From Gemmatimonadaceae bacterium (GTDB lineage: Bacteria > Gemmatimonadota > Gemmatimonadetes > Gemmatimonadales > Gemmatimonadaceae): a DNA stretch of 64,000 nucleotides. The translations under genes and the position numbers were made by a program. Shown piece by piece: positions 18,648 through 27,473 of this stretch (its first letter is position 1; each line of letters starts with the position of its first letter). The notes beneath the pieces are model-generated. The model searched no databases, was not told the DNA's origin, and worked only from the letters and a program-made list of their open reading frames with translations. The stretch spans positions 124,001 through 188,000 of the forward strand of contig DASXKV010000035.1 of NCBI GenBank assembly GCA_036496605.1, in the 5' to 3' direction.

Positions 18648-18652
18648 GGGTT

Positions 18653-21600
18653 ATGACAGCAACCGACGCCAGCGCGATGCAGTCAGCGCAGTTCGAGCCA
18701 CTACCGCCCGATCGTCCCGCCGACGTTCTCGAGCGCGATCTGCTCGCGCAGTGGGATCGTGAAAAGCTCTTCGAGCAAACACTCGCGAGCCGCAAGGGCG
18801 CGGCGTCGTTCGTGTTCTTCGAAGGACCGCCGACAGCGAACGGTCGGCCGGGCATTCACCACGTTTTCTCGCGCACGATCAAGGATCTGTTCTGCCGCTA
18901 TCGCGCGATGAAGGGGTATCGTGTGGAGCGAAAGGCGGGGTGGGACACGCATGGCCTGCCAGTCGAGATCGAGGTCGAGAAGCAGCTCGGTATCAGCGGC
19001 AAGCAACAGATCGAAGCGATCGGCGTCGCCGAGTTCAACCGCCTGTGCCGCGAGAGTGTGTTTCGCTATCGCGGCGACTGGGAGAAGCTGAGCGCGCGCA
19101 TTGGCTTCTGGCTCGACTATGCGCATCCCTACGTCACATTCACGAACGATTACGTAGAAAGTGTGTGGTGGGCGCTGAAGACGCTCTATGACCGCGAGCT
19201 CCTCTACCGCGGTCACAAGATCCTCCCCTATTGCCCGCGCTGCGGCACGGCGCTCTCGAGTCACGAGGTGGCGCAGGGGTACGAAGACGTCGAGGATCCG
19301 AGCGTGTACATCGCCCTCGAGGTTCGCGAAGGCGGCAAAGGTAACGAGCAAGCTTCCGGGCGTGAGGAGAAGAGCGGTCGTCATGCCGTGCGCCGGATCC
19401 TCGTCTGGACCACGACGCCGTGGACGCTCGTCTCGAACGCGGCGCTGGCCGTGCATCCCGATCTCGAATACGTCGAGGTCGTGCGTCGCGAGGGCGAAGA
19501 TTATCGAACGCTCATCCTCGCGGCCGACCGCGCCCAGGCCGTCTTCGGGAACGATTACGAGAACCGGTGGGAAATCGTTAGGCGATATCGGGGTTCGGAT
19601 CTCGTCGGCTGGCGCTATGAGCGTCCGTTCGACTGGCTCGACTTTCCGGAGGATCGCGTCCACGAGGTCATCGTCGGCGAGACCTTCGTATCGGCCGAGG
19701 ATGGCAGCGGCGTCGTGCACATGTCGCCGGCGTTCGGGGCCGACGACTATGCCGCCGGCCAGAAACTCAACCTCGCCTTTCTGCAACCGGTGGACGGACG
19801 CGGCCAGTTTCCGCGCGACTTGCCCGTCGTCGGTGGCCTCTTCGTCAAGGACGCCGATGCACTCCTGATCGAAGAGCTGAAACGACGAGGCGTCCTCTGG
19901 AAGTCGGCGCGCATCACGCACTCGTATCCGCACTGCTGGCGGTGTGATACGCCGCTACTCTATTACGCGCGCACCTCGTGGTTCGTGCGCACGACGGCAT
20001 ATCGAGACGGAATGCTCGTCCGCAACGCTGCCGTGAATTGGAATCCCGCAGAGGCAGGTGAGGGGCGCTTTGGCGATTGGCTGAAGAACAATATCGATTG
20101 GGCGATCTCGCGCGATCGGTATTGGGGGACGCCGCTTCCCGTGTGGCTCTGCGATGCCAACGAAGCCCACGCTGATGTGATCGGCAGCTATGCCGAGCTC
20201 GCCGAGCGCGTCGCCGTGCCCTTGCCGAAGGATTTCGATCCTCACAAGCCACATGTCGATAGTTACAGTTGGCGATGCGCGCGGCCTGGATGCCCGGGCC
20301 ACATGCGCCGCGTGTCCGAAGTGATCGACACGTGGTTCGACTCGGGATCGATGCCCTTTGCGCAGTGGCACTATCCGTTCGAAAATCGCGAGCGTTTCGC
20401 GGCTCAATACCCGGCAGACTTCATCGCTGAGGGGGTCGACCAGACGCGAGGATGGTTCTATTCGCTGTTGGCGATCGCCACTGGCCTCGAGCTCGAGCGA
20501 TCCGCGGCGGATTCCGATGCCGCGCCCGGTGAGAAGCGTGATCTCCGAGAGACCGCTCCGTACCGGGCGGTCGTGGTCAACGATGTTGTGCTCGACGCCG
20601 AAGGCCTAAAGATGTCAAAGAGCCGCGGGAACGCTATCGATCCGTGGACGGTGATCGAGCGACACGGCGTCGACGCGGTGCGCCTGTTTTTTGTGGCGTC
20701 GAGCAATGTTTGGGTCCCGCGCCGGTTCGATGAGCGGGTGATTCGTGAGCAGGCGGGGCGCTTCCTCCTCACATTCAAGAACATCTACAGCGGCATCTTC
20801 GCCGAGTACGCGAATTTCGGTTGGACGCCGACGGAGCTCGATCCTGCGGTCGAACAGCGGCCGCCCCTCGATCGATGGGTCCTCGGCCGGCTCGCGGCCG
20901 TCGAGCGTGCGGTGGACGAGTCGCTTGGCCGCTATCAGGCGACCGATGCCGCGCGCGCGATCATCGGTTTCGTGGACGACGATCTGTCGAACTGGTACGT
21001 GCGCCTCAGTCGCTCGCGATTCTACGATGTCGACGCCGAAGACAACCGCGCTGCGTTCGCAACGCTCCACGAGGTGCTGGTGTCGGTTTGCCGCCTTCTT
21101 GCCCCAATCTCACCATTCGTGAGCGATTGGATTCATCGGCAGCTGGTCGGAACCTCCGTGCATCTCGCGCCGTTTGTTGTCGAGCGGCCTGCGGGTTTCT
21201 TGGGCGACGCGGGTCTGCAGACTGCGATGGCAGCGACGCGCACTTTGGCGCGTCTGGGCCGAGCGGCGCGAGAGCAGGCGGGAATCAAGGTTCGCCAGCC
21301 GCTGCGGCGCCTGGTCTGCGTTGCGCCGAATGTCGACGACGCGCAGCTCGAACCGCTCGTGCCGCTACTGAGGGTGGAGCTCAACGTCAAGGAGGTGGAG
21401 TTCGCATCGTCTGCAGACGCACTCGTGACATTGGAGGCGAAACCGAATTTCCGTTCGCTGGGTAAGAAGTTCGGAAAAAAGACGCCGCTGGGAGCCGAAG
21501 CGATCAAGGCGTTTTCGAGCGAGCAACTGCGTCTGTTCCTTCGTGGCGAGCCGCTCGTCGTCACCGTTGACGGAGAAACACATGCGCTCGATCAGGAGGA

Positions 21601-21964
21601 CATCACTATGATTCGGCGCGCGTCGGGTGAACTCGTCGTTGAGGAGGACGGCGGATTCTTCGCGGCAATTGACCCGACTGTTACCCTGGAGTTGAAGAGC
21701 GAGGGGCTCGCACGAGAGCTCATTAGCCGGGTACAACGTATGCGAAAGGAGGCTTCGTTGGCGGTCAGCGATCGCATCGTACTGACCGTGGGTGGATCCG
21801 ATGAGATCCGTGCCGTGATCCAAAAGCACGGCGAGTGGATCGCATCGGAGGTGCTGGCAACCGAGCTCGTCTTCCGAGACGAGCTCACAAATCGGTATGA
21901 CGCCATGCAGGAGCTCGACCTCGATGGGGTCGTGGCGCGCTTGGCCTTCACCAGGATACAGTAG
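18653..21964 (+). CDS. ileS: isoleucyl-tRNA synthetase, type 2, with swapped HIGH signature
   Basis: A class I aminoacyl-tRNA synthetase of 1103 residues. The start at 18653 has AAGGG just upstream. GWDTHGLPVEIEVEKQLGI and the overall length point to the eukaryote-like type 2 IleRS rather than the common bacterial type 1. The KMSKS loop is intact (653-657). The signature usually written HIGH reads GIHH (67-70, in NGRPGIHHVFSR), with positions 1 and 3 exchanged. CPRCGTALSSHE and CARPGCPGHMRR are putative metal-binding knuckles. The editing domain lies between about 200 and 420 (VWTTTPWTLVSNAALAV). The C-terminal anticodon-binding domain is complete. Type 2 enzymes generally resist mupirocin; the swapped motif suggests stronger resistance. 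Confidence 0.95.
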   Translation: MTATDASAMQSAQFEPLPPDRPADVLERDLLAQWDREKLFEQTLASRKGAASFVFFEGPPTANGRPGIHHVFSRTIKDLFCRYRAMKGYRVERKAGWDTHGLPVEIEVEKQLGISGKQQIEAIGVAEFNRLCRESVFRYRGDWEKLSARIGFWLDYAHPYVTFTNDYVESVWWALKTLYDRELLYRGHKILPYCPRCGTALSSHEVAQGYEDVEDPSVYIALEVREGGKGNEQASGREEKSGRHAVRRILVWTTTPWTLVSNAALAVHPDLEYVEVVRREGEDYRTLILAADRAQAVFGNDYENRWEIVRRYRGSDLVGWRYERPFDWLDFPEDRVHEVIVGETFVSAEDGSGVVHMSPAFGADDYAAGQKLNLAFLQPVDGRGQFPRDLPVVGGLFVKDADALLIEELKRRGVLWKSARITHSYPHCWRCDTPLLYYARTSWFVRTTAYRDGMLVRNAAVNWNPAEAGEGRFGDWLKNNIDWAISRDRYWGTPLPVWLCDANEAHADVIGSYAELAERVAVPLPKDFDPHKPHVDSYSWRCARPGCPGHMRRVSEVIDTWFDSGSMPFAQWHYPFENRERFAAQYPADFIAEGVDQTRGWFYSLLAIATGLELERSAADSDAAPGEKRDLRETAPYRAVVVNDVVLDAEGLKMSKSRGNAIDPWTVIERHGVDAVRLFFVASSNVWVPRRFDERVIREQAGRFLLTFKNIYSGIFAEYANFGWTPTELDPAVEQRPPLDRWVLGRLAAVERAVDESLGRYQATDAARAIIGFVDDDLSNWYVRLSRSRFYDVDAEDNRAAFATLHEVLVSVCRLLAPISPFVSDWIHRQLVGTSVHLAPFVVERPAGFLGDAGLQTAMAATRTLARLGRAAREQAGIKVRQPLRRLVCVAPNVDDAQLEPLVPLLRVELNVKEVEFASSADALVTLEAKPNFRSLGKKFGKKTPLGAEAIKAFSSEQLRLFLRGEPLVVTVDGETHALDQEDITMIRRASGELVVEEDGGFFAAIDPTVTLELKSEGLARELISRVQRMRKEASLAVSDRIVLTVGGSDEIRAVIQKHGEWIASEVLATELVFRDELTNRYDAMQELDLDGVVARLAFTRIQ

Positions 21965-21966
21965 CT

Positions 21967-22383
21967 ATGCCCACAGCGAACAGCGCCAAGAAGCTCAAGC
22001 CGATGACCAAGAAGAACCTCCAGCATTTCGAGAAGCGATTGCTGGAGGAGCGTCGTCGTGTGCTCAAAGAGCTTGGCCGTGCCGACGAGGCCTTCGGAAA
22101 CACACCGCAGTCCGCCGACGGCGATCTGAGCAGCTATTCCTTCCACATGGCGGACCAAGGTACCGATGCGATGGAGCGCGAGAAGGCGTTTCTTTTCGCT
22201 AGTCAGGAGGGTCGGTTCCTGTGGCACATCGACGAGGCGCTCCGTCGCCTCTATCGCAATCCAGATTCGTTCGGTAAGTGTCACAATTGTGGGCAGGAGA
22301 TCGCCTTCGAGCGGCTCGACGCGCTACCCCATGCGCGATACTGCATAGACTGCAAGCAGCGCGAGGAAGATGCGAAGAAGTAG
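21967..22383 (+). CDS. DksA/TraR-family zinc-finger protein
   Basis: A 138-residue protein with an N-terminal coiled coil (about 15-45, then 65-95) and a C4 zinc finger, CHNC (Cys105, Cys108) and CIDC (Cys126, Cys129). The acidic coiled-coil tip of true DksA (a DxxDxA-type motif) is not obvious, though ADQGTDAMEREKAF is conserved in the related RNA-polymerase-binding DksA/TraR subgroup. It probably modulates transcription initiation. The 3' end overlaps the first lspA gene by 14 bases, an arrangement seen in several phyla. Confidence 0.87.
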   Translation: MPTANSAKKLKPMTKKNLQHFEKRLLEERRRVLKELGRADEAFGNTPQSADGDLSSYSFHMADQGTDAMEREKAFLFASQEGRFLWHIDEALRRLYRNPDSFGKCHNCGQEIAFERLDALPHARYCIDCKQREEDAKK

Positions 22384-22915
22384 CAATGCGGCGCTGTTCT
22401 GGCCGGTGATGCTGTTGGTGACGGTGAGCGACTTCATCACGAAGAGGCTCGCCGTGGAGACGCTCATCGAGCGGTCGCTGCCGCGCGACGTATTCGGCGA
22501 CTGGTTCCGGCTGGCCCTCGTTAGGAATCCGGGCGCCGCATTTGGGCTGAACGTTGGCCTGTACTCGCGCTTCATTTTCATGGCGCTGACGATCGTCGCG
22601 CTGATCATTCTTGCGCGTTTGTATCGCAGCACACGACCGGGCGATGCGTCCCGGGTCGTTGCCCTTGCACTCGTGTGTGGCGGCGCGATCGGCAATCTCA
22701 TCGACCGAGTGTCATCCGCCAAAGGTGTCATCGATTTCATCGACGTCGGCATCAGCGAGATCACGCGCTGGCCGACGTTCAACGTCGCCGATATGGCGGT
22801 GAGCTTCGGCGCGTTCCTGCTGGCGTGGGTGCTGTGGGAAGAAGATCGCGATCTGGCGGGCGAGGTGGCGCCTGTGACTGCAGGATCGGTGGCGCGCGAG
22901 TCTGGTGAAGTGTGA
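22370..22915 (+). CDS. lspA: lipoprotein signal peptidase, first copy
   Basis: A 181-residue inner-membrane aspartyl peptidase that removes signal peptides from prolipoproteins. Four transmembrane helices are apparent. Conserved motifs: RNPGAAFG (53-58), GGAIGNLIDR with catalytic Asp112, VIDFID, and FNVADMAVSFG with catalytic Asp141. The active site is complete. It starts inside the 3' end of the DksA-family gene. A second, clearly homologous lspA follows after 45 bases. Confidence 0.92.
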   Translation: MRRSSNAALFWPVMLLVTVSDFITKRLAVETLIERSLPRDVFGDWFRLALVRNPGAAFGLNVGLYSRFIFMALTIVALIILARLYRSTRPGDASRVVALALVCGGAIGNLIDRVSSAKGVIDFIDVGISEITRWPTFNVADMAVSFGAFLLAWVLWEEDRDLAGEVAPVTAGSVARESGEV

Positions 22916-22960
22916 GCCGGAGCTATCGGGCATTCGCCGGTAGCTGATTACTGTTCGCGC

Positions 22961-23503
22961 ATGACCACGTCATCGAACGGCCGCATCTTCTGGGGAGCCG
23001 CCCTCGCGGTCGTCGTACTCGACGTCATCACGAAATTGCTCGCGCAGCGACACCTCGTGCCGCTGGTACCGCACAGCGTGGTCGGGGAAGTGGTTCGCTT
23101 CACACTGGTATACAACCGCGGCGCGGCCTTCAGCATGTCGCTCGGCCCACACTCGCCGTGGATCTTCGGGTCCTTCGCGGTCATCGCCCTTTTCATTCTC
23201 TGGCGCTTATATCGGCAGACGGCGCCGGCGGATCGGCTGCGGGCGCTCGCGTTAGGCCTGGCCTGGGGCGGCGCACTGGGCAACCTCATCGATCGCATTC
23301 GTACGCGTGGCGATGGAGTCGTCGACTTCATCGACATTGGCGTTGGCACGGTTCGCTTCTGGACCTTCAACGTCGCGGATTCGGCGGTCACTGTTGGCGC
23401 ACTGCTGCTCGCGTGGGTGCTCTGGCATGAGGAGCAACGATCGAAGGCCACACGACCTGTGGCACCGAAGCGGGAGGCTGTCGAAGAACGGACCGGAACG
23501 TGA
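22961..23503 (+). CDS. lspA: lipoprotein signal peptidase, second copy
   Basis: A 180-residue paralogue of the preceding gene with the same topology. Motifs: YNRGAAFSM, GGALGNLIDR (Asp111), VVDFIDIG and FNVADSAVTVG (Asp140); the catalytic dyad is intact. The two copies differ in most loop residues, so this is an old duplication rather than a recent one. The 3' end overlaps the pseudouridine synthase start (GTGA). Whether the two peptidases have different substrates or conditions of use cannot be told from sequence. Confidence 0.92.
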   Translation: MTTSSNGRIFWGAALAVVVLDVITKLLAQRHLVPLVPHSVVGEVVRFTLVYNRGAAFSMSLGPHSPWIFGSFAVIALFILWRLYRQTAPADRLRALALGLAWGGALGNLIDRIRTRGDGVVDFIDIGVGTVRFWTFNVADSAVTVGALLLAWVLWHEEQRSKATRPVAPKREAVEERTGT

Positions 23504-24522
23504 CCGGCGGCGGCCCGCCCGGTGACGGAACCGCCGGGACGACTCACGAGCTCTCCGCGCCTGACGATGCACCGCGACTCGATCTGTTGATTGCGGGGCA
23601 GCTCGATCTGTCTCGCAATCAGGCGGCGACGCTGATCGCAAATGGCCGCGTATGGGTGGATGGCCGGCGAGAAAAGGCGAGCTACCGGGCCCGCGCGGGT
23701 GAGCGCATAACGGTTGTGATGCCGACGCCTCCAACGCGGACCGTGCTCGCGGAATCGATTCCTTTGGCAATTGTCTATGAAGACGAGGACGTGCTCGTCG
23801 TCGACAAGCCCGCCGGCATGGTCGTACATCCCGCGCCCGGCCATTGGTCCGGGACCCTCGTAAATGCCCTGAAGGGTCGAGGGTCGACGCTCTCTGGGGG
23901 AAGTGCCGAAGGGCGCGAAGGAATCGTCCATCGGCTGGACAAGGAAACGTCGGGGCTTCTGCTCGTCGCGAAGACGGACAGGGCACATCGCGTATTGGGC
24001 GCCGAGCTCCAGGCCCGGCGCATCGTTCGACGCTACGCAGCAGTCGCCTGGGGACATGTCGCCGAAGATCGCATCACGATCGAGAAGCCAATCGCGCGCG
24101 ATCCGCGAGACCGAAAGCGCATGGCGATCGTCAGTAAGGGACGGCCGGCGCGGACGGATTTCACCCGGCTGGCGCGCTTCGATTCCGCCGATCTGCTACG
24201 GGCGCACCTGTACACCGGGCGTACGCATCAGATTCGCGTGCATCTCACCGCGATCGGCCATCCGGTCGTTGGCGATGACACGTACGGCGGAGGCGGGGGG
24301 CGCCGGCTCGTTCAATTACCCCCGCGTCGACACTTTCTGCACGCTGCGTGGTTGCAGTTTCGCCATCCGGTGAGCGGGAAGGAGATCGACATTCGCTCAC
24401 CGCTGCCGGAGGATCTCCGCCGAGCGCTGGCCGCCATTGCACAGGGCAGTCTTCCCGACGACGCACTTGCAGGCGACCTCGATCCGCTGGAGTACTTTGG
24501 CTTCTACCGCCTCCACCTTTGA
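23500..24522 (+). CDS. RluA/RluD-family rRNA pseudouridine synthase
   Basis: A 340-residue enzyme. An N-terminal S4 RNA-binding domain (about 25-75; LDLLIAGQLDLSRNQAATLI, GRVWVDG) precedes the RluA catalytic domain with HRLDKETSG (catalytic Asp147), VDKPAGMVVHPAPGH, YLYTGRTHQIRVHL-type motif (LYTGRTHQIRVHL) and IGHPVVGDDTYGG. RluD in E. coli modifies 23S rRNA helix 69; the exact target here is not provable. It starts on a GTG overlapping the lspA stop. The lspA-rluD pairing is widespread. The downstream cheW starts within its last codons. Confidence 0.92.
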   Translation: MTGGGPPGDGTAGTTHELSAPDDAPRLDLLIAGQLDLSRNQAATLIANGRVWVDGRREKASYRARAGERITVVMPTPPTRTVLAESIPLAIVYEDEDVLVVDKPAGMVVHPAPGHWSGTLVNALKGRGSTLSGGSAEGREGIVHRLDKETSGLLLVAKTDRAHRVLGAELQARRIVRRYAAVAWGHVAEDRITIEKPIARDPRDRKRMAIVSKGRPARTDFTRLARFDSADLLRAHLYTGRTHQIRVHLTAIGHPVVGDDTYGGGGGRRLVQLPPRRHFLHAAWLQFRHPVSGKEIDIRSPLPEDLRRALAAIAQGSLPDDALAGDLDPLEYFGFYRLHL

Positions 24523-24973
24523 GCCAACCGTCGCGCCGGCTACCGGGGCGCGACGGACATTGCTGTACCGGGTTGGAAGCGCGGTTTACGGCTGCGACAT
24601 CGACGACATTCGGGAGATCGTACCATTCCGGCAAGCGACTCGCTTGCCGGGCGCACCGGGGTATGTCACGGGGCTGATCAATCTCCGCGGGACGATCGTA
24701 ACCGTCTTCGATCTCGGTGTACTCCTCGACGCCACGCGCGCGCGTGTAGCTGAGAATAGTTCGATCATGCTCGTCGCGATGCCAGGGAACAGCCGCCTGG
24801 TTGGCGTCGCGGTGCAGGAAGTCATGGATGTTCGCGTCGTCGGCACGTCGGTCGACGATGTCATTGCCGACAGCGCCGGCAACGATGCCGTGCGCGGTCT
24901 CGCGCACGTGGACGGCGGGACGGTCATCCTCCTCGACATCCACTCACTCGTCAGGCAGGTCCTGCTCTCCTAG
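24497..24973 (+). CDS. CheW-like chemotaxis coupling protein (first of three)
   Basis: A 158-residue CheW domain protein. Core motifs: LLYRVGSAVYGCDIDDIREI, VPFRQATRLPGAPGYVTGLI, NLRGTIVTVFDLGVLL, VMDVRVV and VILLDIHSLV. CheW links receptors to CheA in the signalling array. The TTG at 24497 is preceded by GGAG four bases away and overlaps rluD by 26 bases; an in-frame ATG at 24437 would overlap by 86 bases. It is the first gene of the chemosensory locus and is followed directly by cheY. Confidence 0.88.
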   Translation: MASTASTFEPTVAPATGARRTLLYRVGSAVYGCDIDDIREIVPFRQATRLPGAPGYVTGLINLRGTIVTVFDLGVLLDATRARVAENSSIMLVAMPGNSRLVGVAVQEVMDVRVVGTSVDDVIADSAGNDAVRGLAHVDGGTVILLDIHSLVRQVLLS

Positions 24974-24981
24974 GAGGTTCC

Positions 24982-25344
24982 TTGAGCCATACCGTTCTCA
25001 TTTGTGACGACGCGATCTTCATGCGGACCATGGTCGGCGACATACTCAGCCAAGCGGGATTCGAGGTTGTGGGCGAAGCGGAAACTGGCGTGCAGGCCGT
25101 GGAGAAGTACAAGCAACTCCGGCCCGACCTCGTCACGATGGACATCGTGATGCCCGACATGGGCGGTATCGATGCGGTCCGCGAGATCTGCAAGCACGAT
25201 CCGCAGGCGAAAATCCTCATGTGTTCGGCAATGGGGCAACAGGCGCTGGTCGTGGAGGCGATCCAGGCGGGCGCGAAGGATTTCGTCGTGAAGCCGTTCC
25301 AGCCTTCGAGGGTTCTCGAAGCGGTTCAGCGGGTGCTCGGGTGA
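24982..25344 (+). CDS. cheY: CheY-type response regulator
   Basis: A 120-residue stand-alone receiver domain. The acidic pocket is DD (9-10), the phospho-acceptor is Asp54 in VTMDIVMPDMGG, and the conserved Lys104 is in FVVKPF. It starts on TTG with a strong TAGGAGG nine bases upstream. Lying between cheW and cheA it is the likely output regulator of this array. There is no output domain, and since no flagellar gene is nearby its target is probably something other than a flagellar motor. The following gap carries a mirror-arm repeat. Confidence 0.93.
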   Translation: MSHTVLICDDAIFMRTMVGDILSQAGFEVVGEAETGVQAVEKYKQLRPDLVTMDIVMPDMGGIDAVREICKHDPQAKILMCSAMGQQALVVEAIQAGAKDFVVKPFQPSRVLEAVQRVLG

Positions 25345-25424
25345 TGGCAGAGTAGAGGGCAGAGAGCAGAGGGTGATTTCGCCTTCGCTCATAACCCTCC
25401 CCCCTCTGCCCTCCGCTTCTACCC
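25345..25424 (+). repeat. mirror-arm repeat between cheY and cheA
   Basis: After the cheY stop a purine-rich arm repeats the word GGCAGAG (25347-25375, including AGAGGGCAGAG). After a spacer of about 18 bases a pyrimidine-rich arm carries the complementary words (25395-25424, including CCTCTGCCCTC). The arms could pair imperfectly. The cheA ATG follows directly with no purine-rich ribosome binding site, because the C/T-rich arm occupies that position. It resembles in style the elements at 33741, 36355, 40586 and 53376, but with a different word. Confidence 0.6.
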
Positions 25425-27473
25425 ATGGACGCCTCCCAGTACGCCGACCTCTTCCTCACGGAAAGTCGCGAGCACCTTTCGGCGATCAATCAGTGGCTTC
25501 TCCAGCTCGAGCGAGAGGGAGCCGCTGCCAGCGCCGAACCGGTGAGCGCGATCTTTCGCGCCGTTCACACCGTGAAGGGGATGAGCGCGACGATGGGCTA
25601 CGTCGGCGTCGCGGAGCTCTCACACGAGCTTGAGACGTTGCTCGACCGCGTGCGGCGAGGCGAGATGAACGTCAACGCGGAGTTGATGGATCTTCTCTTC
25701 CGCTCCGCCGATGTACTCGAGGCGGCGATCGAAGGCGCCGTCGCCGGACGCGTGGTGTCGACCGAGGACGTGCTGCGCCGATTGCGTGCATTTGCCGACG
25801 TCCGTCCGGCCGCGGCGGCGGACGAGGGCGAGACATCGCCTAACGACTGGACGGCGCCGGCGCCGACTGGATCGGGCATGCTCGTCCGCGTGCGACTGAT
25901 ACCCGAGGCGCCTCTCAAAGGCGTGCGCGCATTTCTCGTCGTGCAAGCGCTCAGGCGGCTCGGCGACGTGCTGGTCGTCAATCCATCGGTGGCTCAGCTG
26001 CAGTCGGAGCAGTTCGCCCACGATTTCGCACTGCGGCTCTCGACGACCTCTGGCGAGGCCGAGATCGAGCGAGTCGCGCGCGGCGCTGGCGATGTCGCGG
26101 CGGTGCGGGTTGGCGAGGATGGCGCACAGCCGGAGGTGCAGCGCTCCAGCGCCGCCGAGTCGAAGACGGCGCTCGCCGACGTGTCGAAGGCGCGGACGGC
26201 CGATCGCGAGTCCGCCGCCGTCGCGCGAAGGCCGGCTGGGGAATCTCCAGCGCCTAACGCCACGCCACGCGCGATCGATCTTGCGGCGGAAGCCGCGGGC
26301 GAATCGGCGAACGTTCGTCAGTCGCGACATGTGCGGATCGACCTTCGCCGGCTCGATTCGCTCATGAATCTCATCGGCGAGCTGGTGATTACGCGCGGGC
26401 GATTGCTGCAGATCGCGACGGGACTGGACGACTCCGCGCTCGCCGACAGCGTGACGCAGGCGTCCCGTCTGATCGGCGATCTGCGCGACGAGATCATGAC
26501 GAGCCGCATGGTGCCCGTGTGGCAGATCTTCGATCGCTTCCCGCGTCTCGTGCGTGACGCCTCGCGCTCACTTGGCAAGCGCATCGAGTTCACGATCGAG
26601 GGGAAGGAGATCGAGCTCGATCGGTCGATGCTCGACGAGATCGGTGATCCGATCGTGCACTTGCTGCGGAACGCGATCGATCATGGTATCGAATCGCCGG
26701 AGGAGCGAGCGGCGGCGGGGAAGGCGGCGGCGGGCAAGCTGCGTCTCAGTGCGGCGCGCGATCGTTCCGCGGTGGTGATCCGGGTGAGCGACGATGGACG
26801 CGGCATCGACCGGGATCGCGTGTTGATGAAGGCGAGAGCGATGGGTCTCGTCGACGCGAACAAGGCGTCGTTGAGCGATGACGAGCTGTTGCGAATCATC
26901 GGCCGGCCGGGCTTCTCCACAGCGGAGCGGGTGACCGATCTGTCGGGGCGCGGCGTCGGGATCGATGCCGTGTACACCCGCGTTCGAGCGTTGGGCGGTG
27001 CCGTCGACATTCGCTCACAGCCGGGTCAGGGCACGACGGCGACGCTCCGCCTGCCGCTGACGCTCGCGATCGTGCGCGCGCTGCTCGCGCGCGCCGGACA
27101 GGAGGTGTACGCGATTCCTCTCACGCATGTGAGCGAGACGGTCGAGCTGCAGGAGGCGGCGCTCCGCACGTTGCAGGGCCGCGAGGTGCTCGTGTTGCGG
27201 TCGGACGTGCTGCCGGTGCTTCGTCTCCGCGAGCTGGTCGGGTTGCCTCCGCGCGACGCGGTCGTGACGGCGGGACAGCCTAACGAGCAGATCGTCATCA
27301 TCGATCTGCCGGATCGCCGGATCGGGCTCGTCGTCGACGAGCTCGCGGGGCAGCAGGAAATCGTCGTCAAGCAGTTCGACGGCGTGAAAGACGGACTCTC
27401 ATTCTTCGGCGGCGCGACGATCCTCGGGAACGGCTCGCCGGCACTCATCGTGGACGTCAGCAGCTTCCCATGA
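25425..27473 (+). CDS. cheA: chemotaxis histidine kinase CheA
   Basis: A 682-residue kinase with the full CheA layout. P1 histidine phosphotransfer domain with His48 (AVHTVKGMSATMG). A P2-like segment lies at about 145-215, then a variable Ala-rich linker. P3 dimerisation (LDSLMNLIGELVITRGRLLQ). P4 HATPase with N box HLLRNAIDHGIE, G1 DDGRGID and G2 GRGVGIDAV. The CheW-like P5 is at about 540-680. It autophosphorylates and passes phosphate to CheY and CheB. The gene overlaps cheC by ATGA. No ribosome binding site is visible upstream, where the pyrimidine-rich arm of a repeat lies. Confidence 0.95.
   Translation: MDASQYADLFLTESREHLSAINQWLLQLEREGAAASAEPVSAIFRAVHTVKGMSATMGYVGVAELSHELETLLDRVRRGEMNVNAELMDLLFRSADVLEAAIEGAVAGRVVSTEDVLRRLRAFADVRPAAAADEGETSPNDWTAPAPTGSGMLVRVRLIPEAPLKGVRAFLVVQALRRLGDVLVVNPSVAQLQSEQFAHDFALRLSTTSGEAEIERVARGAGDVAAVRVGEDGAQPEVQRSSAAESKTALADVSKARTADRESAAVARRPAGESPAPNATPRAIDLAAEAAGESANVRQSRHVRIDLRRLDSLMNLIGELVITRGRLLQIATGLDDSALADSVTQASRLIGDLRDEIMTSRMVPVWQIFDRFPRLVRDASRSLGKRIEFTIEGKEIELDRSMLDEIGDPIVHLLRNAIDHGIESPEERAAAGKAAAGKLRLSAARDRSAVVIRVSDDGRGIDRDRVLMKARAMGLVDANKASLSDDELLRIIGRPGFSTAERVTDLSGRGVGIDAVYTRVRALGGAVDIRSQPGQGTTATLRLPLTLAIVRALLARAGQEVYAIPLTHVSETVELQEAALRTLQGREVLVLRSDVLPVLRLRELVGLPPRDAVVTAGQPNEQIVIIDLPDRRIGLVVDELAGQQEIVVKQFDGVKDGLSFFGGATILGNGSPALIVDVSSFP

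Noticed and set aside
18536-18652. N-terminal extension of IleRS from an in-frame start at 18536
   Set aside because: It lies entirely inside the purine nucleoside phosphorylase gene and has no ribosome binding site. The ATG at 18653 right after that gene is far more likely.
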